Source: an uncultured Bacteroidales bacterium
GTDB lineage: Bacteria; Bacteroidota; Bacteroidia; Bacteroidales; Paludibacteraceae
Length of the DNA stretch: 64,000 nt
Assembly (NCBI GenBank): GCA_946406195.1
Contig: CAMJJT010000002.1
Span: forward strand, 122,670-186,669
Direction: 5' to 3'
The position numbers were made by a program, and so were the translations under genes. Positions within the stretch are counted from its first letter, which is position 1, and the number at the start of each line of letters is the position of its first letter. This document shows positions 35,601 through 42,963 of this stretch, piece by piece. The notes under the pieces are model-generated. The model saw only the letters and a program-made list of their open reading frames with translations, was not told the origin of the DNA and did no database searches.

Positions 35601-35866
35601 ACAACATGCCGGACATTAAAATTACCGGCACGTTGGAAACCTTTGACACCTTGGATTTTGCTGGCTTTGTTGCCGAACTCAAAAAACAGAAAATCAAATT
35701 ATCTTTGGTTCAGCAGGACGAATGGGAAGAGTACTTTGATAAATACAAAACAGCCTGCGAAGAATTGAAATCCTCCATCGCTGCCACAGATGCAGAAATA
35801 AACAAACTCGTTTATGACCTATATGGTCTGACGGAAGAAGAACGCAAGCTGATTGAGCAACGATAG
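32657..35866 (+). CDS. Type IIG restriction-modification enzyme (Eco57I-like)
   Basis: 1069 residues combining nuclease, methyltransferase and specificity parts. The N-terminal ~200 residues hold a PD-(D/E)xK-type nuclease (DGAILRDGKVIGVIELKDHK, ELK near residue 100). A methyltransferase core has the SAM motif ICDPACGSGAF (about 455) and NPPY (about 580), typical of N6-adenine methylases. From about 600 to 970 is a TaqI-like target-recognition domain, then a coiled coil. One polypeptide suffices, so no separate R or S gene is needed. Codon use and GC change inside the gene: the region ~34,430-35,560 is AT-richer than the ends. It has its own promoter; the recognition site cannot be read. Confidence 0.9.
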   Translation: MFFQNSVIKKYLAAQDAELIDKAWETYKAYFLNPAVQENIRASKEEQFQEGFLRELFVKVFGYTLNPMPDFNLITEQKNETDAKKADGAILRDGKVIGVIELKDHKTTDLSHVERQAFGYKSQHKDTKYVVISNFEKLRFYIDNAVEHIEWNLFTINQEQFRLLYFCLSWANIQADKPLQAKQDSVSNEDEVTQKLYKDYSAFKREIFADILANNKPEYNSGLIDGEAASNAAAKDKEWQLLLFKKTQKLLDRLLFIFFAEDSGLLPPNSMVEILNQWEQLKEMDEYVPLYSRIKKYFGYMNTGWQGKKYEIFAYNGGLFKPDEVLDGLKISDDVLARFTRKLADYDYSTDVDVNILGHIFENSLNEIEEVTAQINAGETPSVSKRKRDGVFYTPQYITKYIVENTVGKLCSDKKAEMGIDEQEYFADKNRQTATKKRLLDQLTAYREWLLGITICDPACGSGAFLNAALQFLMAEHKLIDEMEAKLTGSELIFPNIENSILENNLYGVDINEESVEIARLALWLRTAKPHRKLSSLNNNIKCGNSLISDPEIAGKKAFNWQAEFPQVFAKGGFDIVIGNPPYVHLESINETSTALAQTGQYKTYNKRGDLYCIFVEKGFQIAKEHAFVSYIMPNKWMQAGYGKELREFMLSRNLKRLIDFGDLQIFEGATTYPCIFIGKNDSEASTMMVSVLKQDKVTDFNQMVSNTEEIFALSEFTCDTWVISSKKEKEFLEILSQKHKPLSSVVEGAYRGVLSGLSEAFLISEEVYQQIISADAKAVQVIKPFLQGRDISAYTNAQAKSYLILFEKGFTSSKYGSNLDEPTAWSFIVRDFPSVAQWLEPFAEKGRKRTDKGEYWWELRACDYYAQFEVPKIIYQVFQIKPCFLLDESGLYCNNSVWFIPTNNKALLAILNSRMGWWLITKYCSQIQGGYQLIWKYFGNIPIPAIEGDIADELSSLADKMLSLNKDLQAKRARFIRRLQDNMPDIKITGTLETFDTLDFAGFVAELKKQKIKLSLVQQDEWEEYFDKYKTACEELKSSIAATDAEINKLVYDLYGLTEEERKLIEQR

Positions 35867-35891
35867 ATCCAAACTACACACCGCATAGAAT

Positions 35892-36782
35892 ATGAATAAA
35901 TATCTGAAATGTATATTATTTTCATTAGGAATTTTGACGGCAACGATAGTCGCTGCTGAAAATACTATTCCCGACCTTTATAGAGGTGCTTCATTCTTTT
36001 ATTTCAATTGTGATGGAAAGTTTAAAGGCACCAAAATTAGAGTGTATTATTATATCCCGCTTGAAGGGGACGTTCAAAATATGAAAGTGCAATTTGTCAT
36101 GCACGGAGTAAATAGAAATGCCGATAGTTACTGCGAATCATGGGAAGCGAAAGCAGAGCAATACGGCTTAATCATACTGGCGCCTATGTTTGACAAGACT
36201 AATTTCCCTTCTGCAATGTATCAGTTAGGCAATGTGTGTTCGAAAGGCATTCTGAATTATGAAGAGGAAATGACTTACACCCAAATAGATGCCATATTCA
36301 AGGCCTTTGTGCAAAAATTTGACATAGCAGACAAAACCTACAATATATACGGTCATTCTGCCGGTGCGCAATTTGTACATCGATTAGTGTTGTTTTATGA
36401 TTCCCCGTATTTGGACAGAGCAGTAGCAGCAAATGCCGGCACATATTCTTTTGTCTCGGGAAAACAGGATTTTCCGTATGGACTTAGAAATATTGGAGGT
36501 CCTTCATCTATTTCTAAGAAGGTGTTTCAGAAAAATCTAATTGTCTTTCTCGCGGAGGGGGATACGATACGGGACTCCTATCTGAATGTATCGGATGAGG
36601 CAGACAGGCAAGGTTCTAATAGATTTGAAAGAGGAAATAATTTCTTCAAAACAGCAGAGAATTATGCCGCACGGAAGAACATTCCTTTTCATTGGCAGTT
36701 GCGCACATTACCGAACGCTGCACACTCTAATCGCAGCATGGCACCTGCTGCAGCAGATATTTTATATGCAAAACCAGACTAA
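35892..36782 (+). CDS. Secreted alpha/beta hydrolase of unknown substrate
   Basis: 296 residues with a signal peptide (MNKYLKCILFSLGILTATIVAA). The alpha/beta hydrolase elements are visible: oxyanion/strand FVMHGVNRNADSY, the nucleophile elbow YGHSAGAQF, a candidate Asp in AEGDTIRDS and the C-terminal His in NAAHSNRSMAP. It resembles poly-hydroxyalkanoate-depolymerase-like or esterase-like secreted hydrolases. The gene lies 25 bp after the R-M gene on the same strand and is AT-rich like it, so it is part of the island; no link in function to restriction is evident. Confidence 0.75.
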   Translation: MNKYLKCILFSLGILTATIVAAENTIPDLYRGASFFYFNCDGKFKGTKIRVYYYIPLEGDVQNMKVQFVMHGVNRNADSYCESWEAKAEQYGLIILAPMFDKTNFPSAMYQLGNVCSKGILNYEEEMTYTQIDAIFKAFVQKFDIADKTYNIYGHSAGAQFVHRLVLFYDSPYLDRAVAANAGTYSFVSGKQDFPYGLRNIGGPSSISKKVFQKNLIVFLAEGDTIRDSYLNVSDEADRQGSNRFERGNNFFKTAENYAARKNIPFHWQLRTLPNAAHSNRSMAPAAADILYAKPD

Positions 36783-36820
36783 ATTTATTGGCATATAAAA
36801 CTTATATCAGTTATTTTTCG

Positions 36821-36828
36821 TACCTTTG
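36821..36828 (+). promoter_or_regulatory. -7 box in front of the 48-bp repeat array
   Basis: TACCTTTG followed by CACGCAAATTTTGCG. A TTG at the usual 20-nt distance is missing; the nearest is 30 nt away, so this is a weaker match than the others. If active, the array forms the long leader of the transposase mRNA. Confidence 0.5.
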
Positions 36829-36842
36829 CACGCAAATTTTGC

Positions 36843-37430
36843 GCAGATGACATCTGCGTGGGAATATTAACAGATGCCGAAATGAGGGACGCAGATGACA
36901 TCTGCGGGGGAATATTAACAGATGCGGAAGAGAGAGGCGCAGATGACATCTGCGGGGGAATATTAACAGATGCGGAAGAGAGAGGCGCAGATGACATCTG
37001 CGGGAGGATATTAACAGATGCCGGAAAGAGAGACGCAGATGACATCTGCGGGAGGATATTAACAGATGCCGGAAAGGAGAGACGCAAATGACATCTGCGG
37101 GGGAATATTGACAGATGCCGAAATGAGGGACGCAGATGACATCTGCGGAGGAAATATTAACAGATGCCGAAGAGAGAGACGCAGATGACATCTGCGGGGG
37201 AATATTAACAGATGCCGAAAAGAGGGACGCAGATGACATCTGCGGGAGGATATTAACAGATGCGGAAGAGAGAAACGCAGATGCATCTGCGGGAGGATAT
37301 TAACAGATGCCGGAAAGGAGAGACGCAGATGACATCTGCGGGGGAATATTAACAGATGCGGAAGAGAGAGAAGCAGATGATATCTGCGGGGGGATATTAA
37401 CAGATGTGAAAAAGAGAGACGCAGATAACT
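36843..37430 (+). repeat. 48-bp palindromic tandem repeat array, 13 units
   Basis: Units start at 36843, 36891, 36939, 36987, 37035, 37084, 37132, 37181, 37229, 37277, 37325, 37373 and 37421 (last one partial). Each begins with the inverted repeat GCAGATG-A-CATCTGC, then GGGGGAATATTAACAGATGC and a purine-rich end (GGAAGAGAGAGGC-like). Copies differ by scattered substitutions and 1-bp indels. CATCTG can also pair with the next CAGATG 14 nt later, so two alternative hairpins overlap in every unit. There is no variable spacer, so this is not a CRISPR array. Since 48 is a multiple of three, frames stay open on both strands (16-residue repeats), but this is a by-product. Confidence 0.95.
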
Positions 37431-37457
37431 AATCATCTACACATAAAAGGCCTATCT

Positions 37458-38525
37458 ATGGAACGATTCGTTTGGAAGCGACATAAGGATATTTTCAAGG
37501 GTATCGGGATATACCATATCACTTTTGTGGTCGGTGGTAGACAGCCGTTGTTGGGAAGCTTGGCTGTTTATCACGATGAGCCGCGATGCCTGCCAACCGA
37601 TTTAGGGAAAGCTATATCGCACGACTTGGAACATATCCAACAACGCAGACCATACGTCCGCCTTCTTGCCAAACAATTGATGCCCGACCATATCCACGTG
37701 CTACTATATATTACCGATGAGTGCGGTGTCACCATCAAGGAGATAGCACGAGGGATGCGCCAAGGATGGCGACAGATCATGCCCGCCCCTGTCAATATAG
37801 ACCCGCAGATGTCATCTGCAGGAGAATATAAACAGATGCCGGAGATAAGCATAGAGATGGCGGAAGGGGGGACGCAGCCTCCTCTCTTTGAGACGCCATT
37901 TTTTCGCACACTCGCACACAAGGGGCAGTTAGATGCGATGATTCAATATATCCACGACAACCCGCGGCGCGCTTTGCTCAAGCAACAGAACCCCGACCTG
38001 TTCATCCTGCGCAGGGATACGCGTGTGAGAGAACTATGCTTCACTTCGATGGGTAATCTCTTTCTCTTGGATTATCCGGACAAGCAGCCAGTCATCTGTT
38101 CCCGCTCGCTGAGTGAGCAACAGATAGCCGCGCGACAAACGGATGCGCTCCACCAAGCCGAAAACGGCTGTATTACGGTTACTGCCGCTATTAGTCCGGG
38201 GGAAAGACAGATAGCAAAAGCTATCCGGGAAGCCGGCTTTCCGCTTATTATCCTTCTCAAGGATGGTTTCCCCAAGGCGAGCGATCCGTATGAGAAATTC
38301 TATAAACCCGGCGGAATTTATTTTGAAGCATGTGCTGCCGGGAAGCTTCTGTTGTTAGAACCCACCGCAGAGACCCTTACTTTGCCCAATATACAGACAC
38401 GCACCGAACAGGCGCTCCGCGAAAAAGCAGAAGCCAGACATTGGAATTATCAACCGATACCTGTCTCCTCTGACCGCTACCGTATGATGGCAGCCAATGA
38501 GATCGTCAAAATCCTATGCCCATGA
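37458..38525 (+). CDS. Y1-type (HUH) transposase, RAYT-like, with C-terminal extension
   Basis: 355 residues. The N-terminal ~190 form a Y1 transposase domain: IYHITFVVGGRQPL, HUH motif LMPDHIHVLLYI (His78 and His80) and the nucleophile Tyr164 in MIQYIHDNPRRA. This is the REP-associated tyrosine transposase type. The C-terminal ~120 residues (GERQIAKAIREAGFPLIILL, FYKPGGIYFEACAAGKLLLL) form an extra domain of unrecognised function. Residues ~113-130 (VNIDPQMSSAGEYKQMPE) are encoded by a copy of the same 48-bp repeat that lies in the array upstream. The array ends 20 bp before the start. Such enzymes cut and mobilise palindromic single-stranded repeats. Confidence 0.85.
   Translation: MERFVWKRHKDIFKGIGIYHITFVVGGRQPLLGSLAVYHDEPRCLPTDLGKAISHDLEHIQQRRPYVRLLAKQLMPDHIHVLLYITDECGVTIKEIARGMRQGWRQIMPAPVNIDPQMSSAGEYKQMPEISIEMAEGGTQPPLFETPFFRTLAHKGQLDAMIQYIHDNPRRALLKQQNPDLFILRRDTRVRELCFTSMGNLFLLDYPDKQPVICSRSLSEQQIAARQTDALHQAENGCITVTAAISPGERQIAKAIREAGFPLIILLKDGFPKASDPYEKFYKPGGIYFEACAAGKLLLLEPTAETLTLPNIQTRTEQALREKAEARHWNYQPIPVSSDRYRMMAANEIVKILCP
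37789..37843 (+). repeat. Array-type palindrome inside the transposase gene
   Basis: GCAGATG-T-CATCTGC (37805-37819) then AGGAGAATATAAACAGATGC, in the same orientation as the array units. The upstream flank (CTGTCAATATAGACCC) mirrors the downstream flank, giving a longer imperfect inverted repeat (arms ~23 bp). It stays in frame. Confidence 0.85.
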
Positions 38526-38590
38526 ACTGATTACCGAAACTTTTACTTTATTCTTAATAATCGTATACCTTTCAACAACCTTCCGAAATC

Positions 38591-38664
38591 GAGCCAAATA
38601 GCATATCTCGCGCCTCTCTCGCGCCACTATTTGGTAGATAGCATAGCTCCCTCTATGCCGGCTC
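38591..38664 (+). other. Two-armed inverted-repeat structure after the transposase gene
   Basis: Outer arms GAGCC (38591-38595) and GGCTC (38660-38664) enclose two hairpins: CCAAATAG/CTATTTGG (38594-38634, with a CTCGCGCC direct repeat in its loop) and GCATAG/CTATGC (38641-38658). It lies in the 292-bp gap between the transposase and recN. Terminator, island end or transposase-recognised end are possible; undecided. Confidence 0.5.
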
Positions 38665-38728
38665 AAAGGCATCGAGAAGCATCATACAACAGAATAAATT
38701 CTATTTTTTGCAAAAAAACGCTTTTTTA

Positions 38729-38760
38729 TTTGCGTATATCAGAAAAAAGTTGTAAATTTG
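38729..38760 (+). promoter_or_regulatory. recN promoter
   Basis: TTTG (38729-38732), 20-nt spacer, TAAATTTG (38753-38760); 57 bp upstream of the ATG. Confidence 0.75.
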
Positions 38761-38817
38761 CATGTTTTTTTGAAATATTTTGTATATAATATACAATCGG
38801 ACTATTAGAACGGACAA

Positions 38818-40425
38818 ATGTTAAAACATCTTCACATACAGAACTATGCGCTGATAAGCCATCTGGATATTGATTTTACAGATGGTTTTTCTGTGCTAAC
38901 CGGTGAGACAGGCGCAGGAAAGAGTATTATCTTAGGTGCGCTGGCTTTGGTGATGGGCGCACGCGCAGATAGCAAGGCTATCACCGACGGAGAGGAGAAA
39001 TGTATTATTGAAGCCACTTTTAAGGAACAAGGGGACAAAGTACAAAGTACAAAGGAGATTATTGTGCGGAGGGAACTGTATGCCAACGGAAAGAGCCGGT
39101 CGTTTGTGGATGACAGTTTGGTGACGCTGCAGGAGTTGAAGAGTTTGGCAAACAAACTGATTGATATTCATAGCCAGCACGCTAATCTGCTGATTGAGAA
39201 TGCGGATTTTCAGTTGGAGGTAGTGGATGCCATCGCGCAGAACGGAGGGCTATCAGAGGCGTACGGTAGTCAGTACGAGCGGTATTTGGCGGCGTGTGAG
39301 GAGCTGCATAAGTTACAGAGTTTGGCGAAGAAAAGTCAGCAGGATGCCGATTATATCCAATACCGATACAAACTCTTGGACGAAGCGCATTTGGAAGCCG
39401 GCGAGTTGGCGGAGCTGGAAGACGAACAATACCGGCTGAGCCATGCGGAGGAGATCCGTTCGGCATTGGAGACCGCATTGGAGGCGTTGAGCGGTGAGCA
39501 AGGAAGTGCGATAGAAGCGCTTCGGGCATGCCGATTGGACGAGGCAGCAAGCGATCTGCAAGAACGGATCGAGAGTGCACGGATAGAGATACAAGACATC
39601 GCCGAAGAAGCGGAGCGGAAGTTGAACCATATTGAGATGGATCCGCAGCGGTTGGAATGGGTGGAGGAACGAATCGGTACGCTGGAGGAGTTGAAGCATA
39701 AGTTCAGCGCAGAGACGATCGAAGAGTTGATCGCCATGCGGGACGAGTTAGCGGAACAAGTGAACCGGATGGACAGTTTCGATTTCGATATCGAGCAAGC
39801 GAAGAAAAATGTTGAGACGGAGAAAAAGGCGTTAACGAAAGCTGCAGAGGCGTTGACCAAGAGCCGCAAAGCGGTTGTGCCGCAGATATGCGAGCGGTTG
39901 GTGAGCGGATTGCAGAGTTTAGGCGTAGCGCACGCGAAAGTGGAAATCCCTATTCTCCCCACTCCCGATTTTACGCCGAACGGTTGTGACGAAGTGCAGA
40001 TACTCTTTGCAGCGAACCTCAACCAGAGTTTAAGGAACGTGAGCGAAGTAGCGTCCGGCGGTGAGATAAGCCGGTTGATGCTTTGTATCAAGGCGATGAT
40101 CGCTTCGACCAAAGGGTTGCCGACCATCATCTTTGACGAGATAGACACTGGTGTGAGTGGAAACATAGCGACACAGATGGCAAAGATCATGAAAGAGATG
40201 TCCAAGAGCCGCCAGATCATCGCGATCACCCATCTGCCGCAGATTGCCGCACAGGGCGAGAGCCATTACAAGGTCTATAAAGCCGATACGGACAAACGGA
40301 CAGAGACCCATATCAGTCGTCTGAACCAAGAGGAACGGATTACGGAGATTGCCGGCATGCTGAGCGGAAAAGACCTGAGCGAAGCGGCGGTTCAAACAGC
40401 ACAGGAATTGTTAAATAATAATTGA
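38818..40425 (+). CDS. recN: DNA repair protein RecN
   Basis: 535 residues, SMC-like. Walker A GETGAGKSIILGAL, a central coiled coil (about 150-370), the ABC signature VASGGEISRLMLCIKAM and Walker B TIIFDEIDTGVSG. RecN gathers broken DNA ends for recombinational repair. An in-frame insertion KEQGDKVQSTKEI (near residue 72-84) is encoded by TACAAAG-type heptamers. It is preceded by its own promoter. From gene-order memory, the native upstream neighbour is porD, now displaced by the island. Confidence 0.95.
   Translation: MLKHLHIQNYALISHLDIDFTDGFSVLTGETGAGKSIILGALALVMGARADSKAITDGEEKCIIEATFKEQGDKVQSTKEIIVRRELYANGKSRSFVDDSLVTLQELKSLANKLIDIHSQHANLLIENADFQLEVVDAIAQNGGLSEAYGSQYERYLAACEELHKLQSLAKKSQQDADYIQYRYKLLDEAHLEAGELAELEDEQYRLSHAEEIRSALETALEALSGEQGSAIEALRACRLDEAASDLQERIESARIEIQDIAEEAERKLNHIEMDPQRLEWVEERIGTLEELKHKFSAETIEELIAMRDELAEQVNRMDSFDFDIEQAKKNVETEKKALTKAAEALTKSRKAVVPQICERLVSGLQSLGVAHAKVEIPILPTPDFTPNGCDEVQILFAANLNQSLRNVSEVASGGEISRLMLCIKAMIASTKGLPTIIFDEIDTGVSGNIATQMAKIMKEMSKSRQIIAITHLPQIAAQGESHYKVYKADTDKRTETHISRLNQEERITEIAGMLSGKDLSEAAVQTAQELLNNN
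39024..39055 (+). repeat. In-frame ACAAAGT heptamer repeat in recN
   Basis: Units GGACAAA, GTACAAA, GTACAAA encode EQGDKVQSTK between conserved N-terminal strands. Confidence 0.75.
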
Positions 40426-40541
40426 CGATTGGACGATTGACGAGGTACGATTGATTGACGATTGAAAAGAATTGTTCGATTGTTCACCGTAAATCGTCAA
40501 TAAATCGTCAATCGTAAATTTGTAAATCGTAAATAAACTTT
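40423..40541 (+). repeat. TTGACGA heptamer spacer with inverted arms, recN-rarA
   Basis: Left arm TTGACGA units with the core GACGAGGTACGATT (40439-40452); right arm TCGTCAA/TCGTAAA units (about 40491-40535). Nearly the same sequence lies between rarA and hemW. Confidence 0.85.
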
Positions 40542-41765
40542 ATGTTGCCATTAGCAGAACGAATGCGTCCGAAGACGCTGGACGAATACATAGGACAGAA
40601 ACATCTGGTGGGTGAAGGAGCGATCCTTCGGCAGATGATTGAGAGCGGGAAAATCGCCTCGTTCATTCTGTGGGGTCCTCCGGGTGTGGGCAAAACGACG
40701 CTGGCAAGGATCATCGCGCATCAGTTACAACGTCCGTTCTACACGCTGAGCGCTGTGACGAGCGGCGTGAAGGAAGTGCGGGACGTGATTGACAAAGCCA
40801 AGCGGAACGCCTCGATGAACAGCGGTCTCTTTGCCCCGACGGACGGTCGCAGCCCGATTCTCTTTATCGATGAGATCCACCGTTTCAGCAAGAGCCAACA
40901 AGACAGTCTCTTGGGAGCCGTGGAAGAAGGAACGATCACGCTGGTCGGCGCGACGACGGAGAACCCCTCGTTTGAGGTCATAACGCCGCTACTCAGCCGA
41001 TGCCAAGTGTATGTGCTCAAATCGCTGGACAAAGAGGACCTGTTGGAACTGCTGAACCGCGTGCTGACCAAAGATGAGTACATCCGTTCGTTGGGTCTGC
41101 AAGTCAAAGAGAACGAGGCGTTATTGCGTTTCAGCGGAGGCGATGCACGGAAGTTGCTGAACATCATCGAGCTGGTAGCCAACAGCGGCGTGAAAGAGAT
41201 TACAAACGAGACCGTCACCAAGCAGTTGCAGCAAAACCCCGTGGCTTACGACAAAGACGGAGAGATGCACTACGATATCATTTCGGCTTTCATCAAATCG
41301 GTTCGCGGAAGTGACCCGCAGGCGGCGATCTATTGGTTGGCAAGGATGATTGAAGGCGGCGAAGATCCGAAGTTCATTGCGCGGCGGTTGGTTATTTTGG
41401 CGAGCGAAGATATCGGTTTGGCAAACCCGAACGCGATGTTGTTAGCGAACACGTGTTTCGACGTAGTGAACAAGATCGGTTGGCCGGAAGGACGGATTCC
41501 TTTAGCGGAAACGACGATCTATTTAGCGACCTGCAAGAAAGACAACTCGGCATATCTGGCAATAGACGAAGCGCTGGCAAAAGTGCGCGAAACGGGCAAT
41601 TTGCCTGTTCCATTACATCTTCGCAATGCGCCGACAAGTCTAATGAAAGATCTTGGGTATCACGATGGATATTTATATCCGCATGATTTTCCGGGACATT
41701 GGGTGGAACAGCAGTACTTGCCGGAGGAGATTAAATCAGCTGTTTTCTGGAGGAAAGACAGTTGA
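40542..41765 (+). CDS. rarA: Replication-associated recombination protein RarA (MgsA)
   Basis: 407 residues, AAA+ ATPase related to clamp loaders and RuvB. Seen: RMRPKTLDEYIGQKHLVGEG, Walker A WGPPGVGKTT, Walker B ILFIDEIHRF, sensor GATTENPSF and the C-terminal tetramerisation part with SEDIGLANP and LPVPLHLRNAPTSLMKDLGY. RarA acts at stalled replication forks. It is placed between recN and hemW; the three are separated only by heptamer spacers. Confidence 0.95.
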   Translation: MLPLAERMRPKTLDEYIGQKHLVGEGAILRQMIESGKIASFILWGPPGVGKTTLARIIAHQLQRPFYTLSAVTSGVKEVRDVIDKAKRNASMNSGLFAPTDGRSPILFIDEIHRFSKSQQDSLLGAVEEGTITLVGATTENPSFEVITPLLSRCQVYVLKSLDKEDLLELLNRVLTKDEYIRSLGLQVKENEALLRFSGGDARKLLNIIELVANSGVKEITNETVTKQLQQNPVAYDKDGEMHYDIISAFIKSVRGSDPQAAIYWLARMIEGGEDPKFIARRLVILASEDIGLANPNAMLLANTCFDVVNKIGWPEGRIPLAETTIYLATCKKDNSAYLAIDEALAKVRETGNLPVPLHLRNAPTSLMKDLGYHDGYLYPHDFPGHWVEQQYLPEEIKSAVFWRKDS

Positions 41766-41868
41766 CAATTGACGATTGAACGATTGACGAGGTACGATTG
41801 ATTGACGATTGAAAAAAATTGTTCGATTGTTCACCGTAAATCATCAATAAAAATAAATCGTAAATAAA
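41763..41868 (+). repeat. TTGACGA heptamer spacer, rarA-hemW
   Basis: Copy of the recN-rarA spacer: core GACGAGGTACGATT at 41786-41799, shared ATTGTTCGATTGTTCACCGT, and inverse TCGTAAA words before the hemW start. Confidence 0.85.
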
Positions 41869-42963
41869 TTGGCAGGCTTATACGTACATATACCGTTTTG
41901 CAAGAAGAGATGTCTGTATTGCGATTTTTACTCCACGACCTTGTTGGGGCGGCAAGAGGAATATGTGGCGGCATTATGCAAGGAGATTAAAGCGCGAAAA
42001 GACGAAGCAGGCGAACCGATACGGACGATTTATATCGGAGGAGGAACTCCGAGTACGTTAAAAGCGGAGGACATTGCGCGTCTTCTCCAAACGATCGGGA
42101 CCCAAGGAGCGGAAGAGATCACGATGGAACTTAACCCGGGCGATGCGATGGAGGAATACCTGCGGAGAATAAGAGAGGCAGGCGTGAACAGGTTGTCGAT
42201 GGGTGTTCAATCGTTTCAAGATGAGTTATTGCGATTCATCGGTCGGCGGCACAACGCACAGCAAGCGATAGACGCGGTACATATGGCGCAAAAGGCGGGG
42301 TTTGAGAACATCTCCATTGATCTGATGTACGCGCTGCCGGGTCAGACGATGGCGCAATGGAAAGCGGATATAGAGACGGCATTGGGGCTCGGTGTACAAC
42401 ATATTTCTTCTTACGGACTGATGTACGAAGATGGGACCGCTTTGACGCAGATGCGCGACCGCGGAGAGATAGAGCCGATAGACGAAGAGACGGAAAACGC
42501 GATGTACGATTATCTATGCGAGCGGCTGAAGGAAGCGGGAGTGGAACATTACGAAGTAAGCAATTTTGCGCTACCGGGTTACGAAGCAAAACATAACAGC
42601 AGTTATTGGGACGGCACACCGTATATCGGTGTGGGAGCCGGAGCGCACAGTTATATAGGAAACGTGCGGAGCTGGAATCCAGATGACATAGAGGCATATA
42701 TGGCAGGAATAGAGCGAGGCGATTTGGTTCGCGAGAGCGAGACGCTGAGTGAAAAAGATCTGTATAACGAGCGGATTATGTTAGGGCTGCGGACGAAAAA
42801 GGGAATCCTCGTATCTGACGTGGACGTCCGTAATGCGAACGAGATGGTAACGAGAATGAGAGGTAAGAATCCGCTATTACGGGTGACGGAGGACGGACGT
42901 CTAGTAGCGACCCAAAAAGGGATACATGTTTTAAATCGAATAATAGAAGAATTGATGATATGA
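41869..42963 (+). CDS. hemW: Radical SAM heme chaperone HemW
   Basis: 364 residues from TTG 41869 (LAGLYVHIPFC). The radical SAM cluster motif CKKRCLYC is intact, followed by YIGGGTPSTL, MELNPGD, RLSMGVQSF and a C-terminal HemW domain. HemW carries heme rather than making coproporphyrinogen oxidase chemistry, and this family is often misnamed HemN. Lacking the extra N-terminal Cys region of HemN favours HemW. It overlaps the PBP1A gene by 4 bp (ATGA). Confidence 0.92.
   Translation: MAGLYVHIPFCKKRCLYCDFYSTTLLGRQEEYVAALCKEIKARKDEAGEPIRTIYIGGGTPSTLKAEDIARLLQTIGTQGAEEITMELNPGDAMEEYLRRIREAGVNRLSMGVQSFQDELLRFIGRRHNAQQAIDAVHMAQKAGFENISIDLMYALPGQTMAQWKADIETALGLGVQHISSYGLMYEDGTALTQMRDRGEIEPIDEETENAMYDYLCERLKEAGVEHYEVSNFALPGYEAKHNSSYWDGTPYIGVGAGAHSYIGNVRSWNPDDIEAYMAGIERGDLVRESETLSEKDLYNERIMLGLRTKKGILVSDVDVRNANEMVTRMRGKNPLLRVTEDGRLVATQKGIHVLNRIIEELMI

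Noticed and set aside
36843..37430. CRISPR array
   Set aside because: The 48-bp units are similar along their whole length with no unique spacers, and no cas gene is nearby.
36785..37436. Repeat proteins of 16-residue period on either strand of the array
   Set aside because: Frames stay open only because 48 is a multiple of three; they break at each 1-bp indel and have no start signals of their own.
38526..38728. Inverted structure after the transposase as a standard terminator
   Set aside because: No T run follows the stems, so it is listed only as an unassigned structure.
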